NCBI GenBank assembly: GCA_964538225.1
Contig: CAZIDW010000034.1
Coordinates: forward strand, 1-12,974
Source: JAFGCR01 sp964538225
GTDB taxonomy: Bacteria > Patescibacteriota > Gracilibacteria > UM-FILTER-43-11
Direction: 5' to 3'
Length of the DNA: 12,974 nt
Shown: positions 1-8,100 of the stretch, piece by piece
Numbering within the stretch: position 1 is the stretch's first letter
How the letters are laid out: each line of letters opens with the position of its first letter
Notes under the pieces: generated by a model
The model's database searches: none
Seen by the model: only the letters and a program-made list of their open reading frames with translations
What the model was told of the DNA's origin: nothing
Made by a program: the position numbers and the translations under genes

Positions 1-14
1 AACACTTTAGGGCT

Positions 15-1469
15 TTACCCCGACGCAAGCGTCGAAGAATTCTTATCGATTAATTTTCGGAGGATCTCATTGACCATCTTCGGATTCGCCGACCCTTTGG
101 TCGCCCCCATCACCTGGCCGACCAGCCCGCCGATGGCCTTTTCCTTCCCGCCCTTGAAATCTGCGACAATCTGAGGGTTTTTATCGATGACTTCCTGACA
201 GATTTTTTCCAGTTCACCGGTATCGCTCATTATTTTCAATCCTTTTTCCTCCACCACTTTTTCCGGGTTCAGATCGCCTTCGTACACTTCCGGAAAAATA
301 TCTTTCGCGATTTTATTGCTAATAGTGCCGTCTTCGATGAGTTTGACGAGCCTGCCGAGGTTTTCGGGTGACAATTGACATTTGGCAATTGACATTTGAC
401 TTTCATTAAGCTTGGCCATCAGTTCCGATAAAATCCAGTTGGCGGTTTTTTTCGGCTCACCGGAAACCGCCAGTGCTTTTTCAAAATAATCAGCCAATGC
501 CGCGCTTCCTGAAAGCTGGTGGGCATGCTCGGCGGACAGGCTTAGTTCAGACTGATAGCGGTCGGCTTTAGCGTCCGCGAGTTCCGGAATTTCTTTTTTC
601 AGTGTTTCGACCATTGCTTTCGTCACCACCAGCGGCGGAATATCGGGTTCGGGAAAATAACGGTAATCCGCGGCTTCTTCTTTGCCGCGCTGGGATAGGG
701 TGACTTCTTTATTGTCATCCCAGCCACGGGTTTCCTGTACCACTTCGCCGCCGCCTTCCAAAATCTCTGTCTGGCGCCTGATCTCGTATTCCAGCGCTTT
801 TTCAAGACTGCGGAAAGAATTCAGGTTTTTCGTTTCACTCCGCACGCCGAATTCCTTCCGGCCCTTCGGGCGCAGGGAAACATTGATATCAAACCGGAGC
901 TGGCCTTTTTCCATATCCGCATCGGACGCGTCCACGTAACGGACGATCTTCTGGATCTGGCGCGCGTATAGACTCGCCTCTTCCACACTGCGCATGTCCG
1001 GTTCGCTGACGATCTCCATCAGCGGGGTGCCGGAGCGGTTGAAATCGACCAGTGTGCCCCCGGCCGTGTGGGTAAGCTTGCCCGCGTCGTCTTCCAGGTG
1101 CAGGCGGGTGACGCCGATTTTTTTTGACGTTCCGTCTGCCAAAGTGATTATTACTTTCCCGTTTTCCGAAATCGGCTTGTCGTACTGAGAGATCTGATAA
1201 CCTTTCGGCAAGTCGGGGTAAAAATAACTCTTGCGGTCAAATTTGGAAAACTCATTGATGGCGCACCCTAAGGCCAGAGCTGCTTTGATCCCCTTTTTTA
1301 CCGCTTCCCGGTTTGTGGCCGGCAGCATGCCCGGATGCCCCATGCAGATTCCGCACACATGGGTATTGGGCTTTTCGTTAAAAATAGTATTACTGCAGCG
1401 GCAGAACATCTTGGTCTCAGAGCTGATCCGCGCGTGGATCTCGATGCCGATCACCGGTTCGTATCCCAT
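15..1469 (-). CDS. gatB: Asp-tRNA(Asn)/Glu-tRNA(Gln) amidotransferase subunit B
   Basis: This is GatB of the GatCAB complex, which phosphorylates Glu-tRNA(Gln) or Asp-tRNA(Asn) and amidates it with ammonia from GatA, in the cytoplasm. The 484-residue protein is of normal family length. The N-terminal block reads VIGIEIHARI, followed by four cysteines at about 23, 25, 39 and 42 in the usual zinc-site setting (C-x-C, then C-G-I-C-M-G-H-P-G). The family signature FDRKSYFYPDLPKGYQISQY follows at about 77-96. The C-terminal third is the YqeY-like tRNA-binding domain, ending with the ATKGSANPKMVNEILRKLI block. The gene ends in TAA. The ATG was chosen because the family match begins three residues later. 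No Shine-Dalgarno lies upstream; instead there is a palindrome and a possible -10 box. gatA and gatC are not in the window. One segment near residues 357-367 is encoded by a 14-base repeat. Confidence 0.97.
   Translation of the reverse strand: MGYEPVIGIEIHARISSETKMFCRCSNTIFNEKPNTHVCGICMGHPGMLPATNREAVKKGIKAALALGCAINEFSKFDRKSYFYPDLPKGYQISQYDKPISENGKVIITLADGTSKKIGVTRLHLEDDAGKLTHTAGGTLVDFNRSGTPLMEIVSEPDMRSVEEASLYARQIQKIVRYVDASDADMEKGQLRFDINVSLRPKGRKEFGVRSETKNLNSFRSLEKALEYEIRRQTEILEGGGEVVQETRGWDDNKEVTLSQRGKEEAADYRYFPEPDIPPLVVTKAMVETLKKEIPELADAKADRYQSELSLSAEHAHQLSGSAALADYFEKALAVSGEPKKTANWILSELMAKLNESQMSIAKCQLSPENLGRLVKLIEDGTISNKIAKDIFPEVYEGDLNPEKVVEEKGLKIMSDTGELEKICQEVIDKNPQIVADFKGGKEKAIGGLVGQVMGATKGSANPKMVNEILRKLIDKNSSTLASG
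372..398. repeat. 13-base direct repeat, period 14, inside gatB
   Basis: CAATTGACATTTG occurs at 372-384 and again at 386-398. The period of 14 is not a multiple of three, so the two copies encode different residues in the YqeY-linker part of GatB. The protein length around it matches the usual family spacing as I recall it, so the repeat did not obviously lengthen the gene. Confidence 0.75.
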
Positions 1470-1477
1470 AAACTAAA

Positions 1478-1493
1478 TAACGTTATAACGTTA
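1478..1493. repeat. 16-base perfect palindrome upstream of gatB
   Basis: TAACGTTATAACGTTA is its own reverse complement. It lies 8 bases before the gatB start codon and covers the possible -10 hexamer, a place where an operator would act. No repressor gene is in the window, so an operator role is only inference. Confidence 0.55.
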
Positions 1494-1510
1494 CCTATTG
1501 TAACTCGTAA
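1482..1510 (-). promoter_or_regulatory. possible gatB promoter
   Basis: Read leftward, TTACGA (1510-1505), a 17-base spacer, then TATAAC (1487-1482). The -10 matches the consensus at 5 of 6 positions, the -35 at only 3 of 6. Transcription would start near 1475, giving a leader of roughly 6 bases before the ATG. The -35 lies within an inverted-repeat arm. Confidence 0.4.
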
Positions 1511-1603
1511 CGGGTAATTTGTAACTTGTAATTTTTAAAAAAATATCCAATGACAAATTACGCCCCCGCACAGCGGGGGTAAATTACCCGTTACGAGTTA
1601 CAA
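1498..1603. repeat. 23-base perfect inverted repeat with inner GC hairpin
   Basis: The arm at 1498-1520 is the exact reverse complement of 1581-1603. They are separated by 60 bases that include a GC-rich hairpin at 1563-1579. The left arm is followed by a diverged direct copy of its beginning (TTGTAACTTGTAA from 1519). The element fills most of the gap between gatB and the ankyrin/TPR gene. Size and terminal symmetry resemble a MITE or a REP-type repeat, but no copy was seen elsewhere in the window and no target-site duplication is evident. Confidence 0.75.
1563..1579 (-). terminator. GC hairpin, possible weak terminator of the giant-gene pair
   Basis: CCCCCGC and GCGGGGG form a 7-bp stem around a 3-base loop, 30-46 bases past the stop codon of the ankyrin/TPR gene. 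On the leftward transcript only a short, mixed T-rich stretch follows rather than a clean U tract, so termination here is uncertain. It could equally be the core of the surrounding inverted repeat. Confidence 0.35.
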
Positions 1604-1608
1604 AAGAA

Positions 1609-4600
1609 TCAAACCGCTTTTTCGTTCAGTTTACCCAGCCATTCATGGATCTGTTCCTTCAGTGTCTGCTGATCAGCGCGGACAAGCTTCTGAGCTTCTT
1701 TCAGGGCACGGGCAGCGCGGGGTTTATCTTTAAAAGCGATCAGGCTGATGCCCAGCTCCAGATACGCGACAGCGCTTTTCCGGCGATGAAAATTGATGTC
1801 GTCGTAATGGTATTTGTAAATCGTGGTCTGGAGCATCTTTTGGTGCGCGGCGTCATCGGATTCCATGTGCTGGCGGCGAAGCTCCTGAGCTTTTCGGCGG
1901 AATTCAGGATTGTCTGTCACTTCCGGACCGCTTGTCGCCTTTTCTGCCCCTTTCAACACGTCATCCACCATGGGCTGGGTAGGAATGGTCGGCGGCCCGT
2001 CGTCAAATTCACTTTTTTTTCGGGAGGGATCACGGGCTTCTTTGGGAATCCGGATGTCCCGCTGGGTCACGGGTTCGTCGGAGATGTCGCCCATCTGTTC
2101 TTTCAGGTGCTGCTGTAAAACCTTCCCCCGCGGGATGGTCCGGGGTTCCTTAGGCTTTACCTTAGTCGTTTCCGGAATAAATTTCCGGGTCCGGCTTTTA
2201 AATATCCCCATGCCTTCCTGCGCTTCGTCGCGCACAGCTTCGGGCATGTCCGCGTTCACAATCGTGGGCGGATGCAAGGTTTTCTCAAAACCTTCCTCCA
2301 CCTTCACCGGCTGTTCCTTAGCCTCTTTTTCCAGGCGGTCCAGCCGTTTTTGCGCTTCATACATCCATTCGCGGATCCACTGGTATTCCCCTTTGGGTTT
2401 GGGATTGATCTTAAGCGCTTTAAAAAAGAAGACAACCGCCCGTTTGGACCCTTCGATGGTCCGGAGCTCAAAACAGCTTTTCCCGTATTCCGCCAGGGCT
2501 TTAAAATAGTCTTCTGATTTCAGCCCGCTGAGCTTACTGCTGACCGCCAGGTCCTGCGCATGAGCCATGTCCACGGGGGTAAAATCTTCCAGAACACCTG
2601 CCTTCCATAAGTCGCGCAGTTTAACGCCAATAGCCCGATGGTCCACGCCTTTGATGCAGGAAAGCCTCGGCTGCCGGACCAGCGCCACATACCCATGGAC
2701 TGCCTCTTCCAGCTCCTCAGCCGTGCGGTGCTCCTCGCAGGCGATTACCCGGCACAATTCATCCAGGCGTTTTTTGGCGCGGATTCGTTTCTGCTCAAGT
2801 TTCTCCTCACTTAACTGCTGGTTTTGGCCCCGCACCGCCGGCGAAATAAAGCCAAAGACGTCTTTATTCAGATCGGCCGCATCCGGATAGATGGGCGGAG
2901 GGGGCATGCCATCCGGTTTTACCGGAACGCCGATGCCGTTCAGCTGGCCGGTATCCGGTACGTGATAAGGTTCCGCTTCACTGCCTGCTGAATCCCCCTG
3001 TATATCTTCGGGAAGCTGGATGTCGATGCTTGCCATCTGCACCTGAAAATCAGCCTCTTCCTGTTTCTGCTGAACAGCCAGGTCGGCAAAAGCCTCCTCT
3101 AAACTGTCGCCGGAGGACGAGGACGGGACTCGCTTAACCTGTATCGCCCGCAGATGATCTGAGACCCATTCATGATCCGGTCTTATTTTCAGCGCTTTGT
3201 TATACCAGATCACAGCGGCTTCCAGATTATCTTCGCGATGGAAGATATAACCCAGATAACGGCAAGAGTCAAAATGATTCGGTTCCAGTTTAAAGGCTTT
3301 CTTGAAATGATCTTTAGCGGGTTCCAGTTCATTCTTTTTTAAATAGACCTGTCCCATCCCGAAATACGCCCTTGCCACCACATCGGGAGTGGGATTAAAA
3401 CCGTACGTGAATACTTTCTGGTAACACTCCAGAGCTTTTTCCAGATTATTCTGATTATTAAAATCATCCCCCATCTGAACCGCCTGCCGGGCGGAAGTGA
3501 TGAGTGAACGCGCTTCCATCTCAGTGGCCGTACGATGATAATCGGCAGACAGATCGAGTTCCCCTAATTGCTCCAGTACGTATCCGAGATGCCTATAGGC
3601 CAAAGCAAAATTTGAATCGATGGTGATGGCCTGCTCAAAATACTGTCGGGCCAGTTTGTAATTGCCGTTCCGGCTGGCATCATTGCCCCATTCAAATGCC
3701 TGTTCAGCCGTTCCCGCTTCCTTTATCTCTGTAAATTTTTGAGCCGCCTCGTGTTCCGGGAAGCGAACCGGTTCGCGGGCGAAGTCGGTTTCAGATTCAA
3801 AAGATTCCAGGGCTGCGATGACCTCTTCATGGCCGACCCGGCGGGCTTTATCCAGCGCGTTCTCCCCCTTCTTATCTTTCTTTTTCCAGTCAGCTTTGTG
3901 GTCAATTAATATCTGAACGATATGAGAAAAACCATTCTCTGCGGCCAGCATCAGCGGTGTACAGCCTGTCGGATCCGCTTCGTCCGCATTGAGCCCCTGC
4001 TCCAAAAAACGACGGACACTGTTTTTATTGCCGGAGAAGGCAGCCCACATCAGTTTATTCCATTCCTGTTTTTCCACCCCTTTGAGCTCCGAAAGCGGAC
4101 GGGATAAAAGCCTGTTAGCGGTTTCGGCCGGGGTTTCAGAAACCTCAGGGAGTTCTTTGTCTGGTGTTGCAGATAGATCTTCCCGGATTGCCGCATTGAA
4201 TTCATGCTTATCTATCCCAAGCGGAGCAACCGATTCTTCTTCAGTTTTTGAAGAAGGCGGCGTTTCCTGAGCCCCGGCGGCCTTTTCTGCAGGAGGGGAG
4301 GCAGGAACAGGCGCCGCAGACAGCGGTCTTCCTCCGTTGTCGATCAACACCTCCTCCATCCGGGCCATCGTGCTCAGCGGCTCTTCTTCGGGGACAGGTT
4401 CTCCTTTCAGCGTCTCCCGGATATGACGTTCCAGTTTCACATCCGCCCGGATGCTGCTTAAGGTCTTTTCCGCCTGCTGACGGCGTTCGGCGGTTTTTTC
4501 CCGGGCTTTTTCTTCACGCTCTTCCCAGTCTTTTTCCAGTTCCTTTAAAAGCGCCTTGAAATCCAGCGGTTTTTCAGGTATGCCTTCGCGGATCATGTGG

Positions 4601-5082
4601 CGGAAAAAATTACGCACCCGCCAGTGGACGGGATTCGCGTCGTTGACGGTGTGCAGGTCTTTTTCAAGCTGTTCTTCCGGAAGCAACGCGGTTTCCGTTT
4701 TAAGACGCTGACAGATAAGCGCGCGGTTCTTTGCTGCCAGATCCTGAAGCTTTTCCCGCACATCCGGCTCCAGGCAGGCCTCCATGGCTTCCCGGAACGC
4801 ATCATCCATCGACTGGCTGTCGAACCATTCATCCTGCTGCGCCGCTTTAAGCTGGGCACTCAGGTAAAACGGCTGAAGCCGGTTTTGGATGTCTTTCGGC
4901 AGCCCTGAGCGGAAAAGAAGTTTCTGGAGCCCTTTGACAAAATCTTCACGGGTCTCCGCGCCGGCCAGCGACCGGTGATGGCGGATCAGCGCGTTCATGG
5001 AATCCACCAGGTCTTTCAGGCGGCTCTTTTCAGCGGAATGATGATAAGGACAGTCGTGTGTTTCGGATAGATTAGGATTCAT
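1609..5082 (-). CDS. large ankyrin-repeat and TPR protein
   Basis: I recognise no named gene for this 1157-residue soluble protein; it has no signal peptide or membrane segment. Residues 1-220 are charged and helical, with an E/K/R-rich coiled-coil stretch at about 170-215. A Pro/Ala/Glu-rich linker follows (225-330). About three ankyrin repeats lie at 340-430 (CTPLMLAAENGFSHIVQILI is the clearest). TPR units lie at about 460-515 and 540-640 (ALAYRHLGYVLEQLGELDLS; HFKKAFKLEPNHFDSCRYLG). A second, low-complexity half follows, with a TPR-like patch near 855-915 and a helical repeat at 1100-1150. Short PPTI motifs recur at about 938 and 1030. Such repeats bind proteins, so a scaffold role is inferred; no catalytic motif is visible. 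The start lies 23 bases after the stop of the upstream giant gene, which implies one transcript. There is no Shine-Dalgarno. Confidence 0.85.
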   Translation of the reverse strand: MNPNLSETHDCPYHHSAEKSRLKDLVDSMNALIRHHRSLAGAETREDFVKGLQKLLFRSGLPKDIQNRLQPFYLSAQLKAAQQDEWFDSQSMDDAFREAMEACLEPDVREKLQDLAAKNRALICQRLKTETALLPEEQLEKDLHTVNDANPVHWRVRNFFRHMIREGIPEKPLDFKALLKELEKDWEEREEKAREKTAERRQQAEKTLSSIRADVKLERHIRETLKGEPVPEEEPLSTMARMEEVLIDNGGRPLSAAPVPASPPAEKAAGAQETPPSSKTEEESVAPLGIDKHEFNAAIREDLSATPDKELPEVSETPAETANRLLSRPLSELKGVEKQEWNKLMWAAFSGNKNSVRRFLEQGLNADEADPTGCTPLMLAAENGFSHIVQILIDHKADWKKKDKKGENALDKARRVGHEEVIAALESFESETDFAREPVRFPEHEAAQKFTEIKEAGTAEQAFEWGNDASRNGNYKLARQYFEQAITIDSNFALAYRHLGYVLEQLGELDLSADYHRTATEMEARSLITSARQAVQMGDDFNNQNNLEKALECYQKVFTYGFNPTPDVVARAYFGMGQVYLKKNELEPAKDHFKKAFKLEPNHFDSCRYLGYIFHREDNLEAAVIWYNKALKIRPDHEWVSDHLRAIQVKRVPSSSSGDSLEEAFADLAVQQKQEEADFQVQMASIDIQLPEDIQGDSAGSEAEPYHVPDTGQLNGIGVPVKPDGMPPPPIYPDAADLNKDVFGFISPAVRGQNQQLSEEKLEQKRIRAKKRLDELCRVIACEEHRTAEELEEAVHGYVALVRQPRLSCIKGVDHRAIGVKLRDLWKAGVLEDFTPVDMAHAQDLAVSSKLSGLKSEDYFKALAEYGKSCFELRTIEGSKRAVVFFFKALKINPKPKGEYQWIREWMYEAQKRLDRLEKEAKEQPVKVEEGFEKTLHPPTIVNADMPEAVRDEAQEGMGIFKSRTRKFIPETTKVKPKEPRTIPRGKVLQQHLKEQMGDISDEPVTQRDIRIPKEARDPSRKKSEFDDGPPTIPTQPMVDDVLKGAEKATSGPEVTDNPEFRRKAQELRRQHMESDDAAHQKMLQTTIYKYHYDDINFHRRKSAVAYLELGISLIAFKDKPRAARALKEAQKLVRADQQTLKEQIHEWLGKLNEKAV

Positions 5083-5105
5083 AAATGATGAATTAGGGGA
5101 TCACT

Positions 5106-8100
5106 TTACTTGTTTGTTTCCAGTTTGTCTAATTCGCGCCGGGCCAAGGAATGATCCGGGTCGAGTTCAAGCGCCCGCTCCAGGTGCCATCGGGCCCCTT
5201 TCAAATGATTCAGCCTGATGAGGATCTGTCCGTATATGGCATGATAATCCGGATTTTTCGGATTAAGTTTAAGGGCGTTTCGGTACGCATTGGCGGCCGC
5301 CCTGAAATGCTCCTGTTTTATGTGCAGATCTCCTAACTGAGATAAGCCTTTGGTTTGCTGCCCGCCTTTATCGATCCGTGATACTTCCGATCTTTTCATC
5401 GCCGGATTCTCCCGGTCTGTATGAGAATCGATGAAAAATGCCATCCCGCCGGCCAGCCCCACTAATATTAATTTGCTCCACAGGCGTGATCGTTTCCGGA
5501 TGGCTTTGGCGGGCTTTAAAGGCGTTTCAGCCGCCGTTTCAGGCTGGAGGGGTTTTTTAGGGGGTATCAAAAAATCGATCAGCTGGCGGATATGGATGTC
5601 TTCGGGGTCAGCGTTGTGGGCATGCTGTAACACCTCTAAAACCTTTTTCCTGCCCTCTCTGTACTGTTCCGCCAAAGCGGTTTTTCGCCCGCCTGTCTGG
5701 TACGCCTGTGACAATTCGTAGAGAGCCTGATAAAAAGACATGGCCAGCGGTTTAAAGGCGCTTTTTCCCAGTGCTGACAGCTGTCGGCTGTTTCCAGCCG
5801 ATACGAGTGTCCTGAATCCCTGATAAGCCTCATCGATATTGCCGCCTTCCGCCAAAGCGCACAAGCGGATGATCTGTCTTTTTATCCGTTCTTTTTTCAG
5901 CCCGCGGCGGTCAGCCGGAGAAGCCCCCCATCGGATATCGGAGTTGTTCATCATCGTCAGGATTCTGTCAAAGATGGCTCGCTTGGTCTTAAAAGCCAGC
6001 CGGCATTCTTTGGAAAAAATCAGGCGGCGCAAATCGCTTCTCAGGGCGCGTAACCGGTTTTCTTTCACGGGGGCCAGCTGCAGTTTCATCTCCAGGCGTG
6101 CAATCAGGCTGAGTAAAGCCTGTTCTTCATCCGGGTGGGCTTTGATAACCGGTTCAAAAGCGGTGATCAGTGAAACCGGCAGGGGTTCCACCTTTCCCCA
6201 TACCGGCTTTTTGTGCCTGATATCAAACACACTGTTTTTAAGCGTTTGTTTGGGCCCCCGGCTCAAAGCCGACTGACCCACTTTAACGGAAAGCGCCTTG
6301 ATCAGATGGTCTTCCTGAATCCTCTTTCCATTCTTCCGGCCGTCCGCCTGCGCGTTGATGGTACGGCGGAAGACGCTGAACAGCCGATACAATTCAGCCT
6401 TTTCCTCCGGATGGGAACGTAGCAGTTCCTGGAACCGGCTCCTGAGCTGGTAGCTGATGTGGCGGTCTTTGGTCTCCTGTGTGCGCTCCCTGATCCGGGC
6501 TTTCAGTTCGGTGATTGTGGGAATCGGACCGGTCTTCGTCGTATCGAAATGGCGGTCGACCACCATAGACGCCGCTACCCGAATCGGTTCCAGGCGGCTG
6601 CCTTTGCGGTCGATATAAAATTTCTCACCCCCTTGTTTCACCAGCGCTTTCCCGTTTTTATCAAAATCACCGGCCTCATCGTAACCCGTTTCGCTGAGAA
6701 AAGCGCCGGTCTCAGGATCCAGATAATTAAACCGATCATCCAGCGTCCGCAGACGGAACATCCCCTGGGCAGGCGGATAGATGAACTTAAACCAGTCCTC
6801 GCTGAGCAGGTCGCCGTTTTCTTTGAGGATAAAATTATATAAAGCCATCTTCCCGCGCTGGCCGGACACCCGCGCCACTTTTCCGGTAAACAGGTCGACG
6901 GAATCCAGCGCTTCATCCATGCTGTACAGCAGTTTCCCGTCGCGGACGAGGGTAAACTGTTCTTTATCGTCTTTCTGGTAGCGGATGATGACCCCCTGAT
7001 CGTACCGGCCGTAATGTTCCCAGTGATAATCATCCAGTTCCGCCAGCCCGTTGAAATCCAGGTCCGCATCATAGGCCCGGGCCGTCTTGGCCAGCCGTAA
7101 AAACAGGCGGTCTTTAATAAAGGCCACGTTCGGTCCCAATGACGCGTTCTTAACGCGTTCTTTTATGGCAGATAAAACGGAATTCCAGTCTGATTTCCCA
7201 CCGGCTTCTTTTACAGCCAGGATCTGGTCTTTCAGGATCAGTAAGGCCTGCTGGTCCGTTTTGTCAAAACGCTGGGCGAACGCCGCCAATTCCTCCGCCA
7301 GAATAACGGCATAAACAAAAGCGGGCTCTGCGGTCTCCTGAGCCGCCGGCTCCCCGTCCGCCACTTCGGCTTCCTCTTTATTCTCAATAAAAGCCCTGAG
7401 CTCTTTCATAGGGTGCTGCATGGGAAACAGCTCCCCATCCACTGTCAGGAAAAAATGTTTCCCGTCTTTTCCAACCGGCGCCATCAGTTTTTTCTCCCGG
7501 GGGTTCGGGCTCTGTTTGTAAAACCAGGGGTGAAACTCCCCCATATCATCGAACCAATCTTCACCGACCATGGGCCGGATGAGGCGGTTATCGCCGTCGA
7601 TCGCGTTGAATTTTTTATTCCATTCGATCTTCCGCATCCCCCATATATCGGCTTCATACACTTTCCCTCCCTGTTTTTCAAAGGCCTCCAGATTTTCAAT
7701 GCGCGCCCCTTTCCCTTCGACAATCGTATCCATAATGAAATCACCGATCTCTTTCTGTTTCTGCAGGACTTCCTGGCGCCTTATAATCTCGTTCTGGACC
7801 GCGGTTTCCTGCTCTTCTTTCCGATTTTCTTCTTTCCACTTCAGAAACTCCATGAGGGTTTCTTTCTGCCGCTTCTGCAGGTAATCAATCAGCTGTTTCC
7901 GGTCCGCTTCTTCCCTGAGATGTTCGGACTGGCGGATCACCCAATTCCCCTCCTCATCGCTCATCTTCATCTGGGTGACCAGCATACGGATACGGCTCAG
8001 TTCATCCTGGCGCCGGGCCGCTTCTGCCTGCTCCTCGGTAGGAAAGTCTTCCGCGCTGCCAGTGGCTTCAAATCCGGCTTTATTCAGTTCCTGCATGATA

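Noticed and set aside
1498..1603. CRISPR-like repeats
   Set aside because: Only one inverted pair and a diverged direct copy; no regular spacer array and no cas gene.
1645..2509. Open frames of 157 and 199 codons on the + strand opposite the ankyrin/TPR gene
   Set aside because: Shadow frames inside a supported coding region, without domain signatures.
4590..4908. Overlapping 88- and 103-codon frames near the start of the ankyrin/TPR gene
   Set aside because: Alternate-frame and antisense shadows with no independent support.
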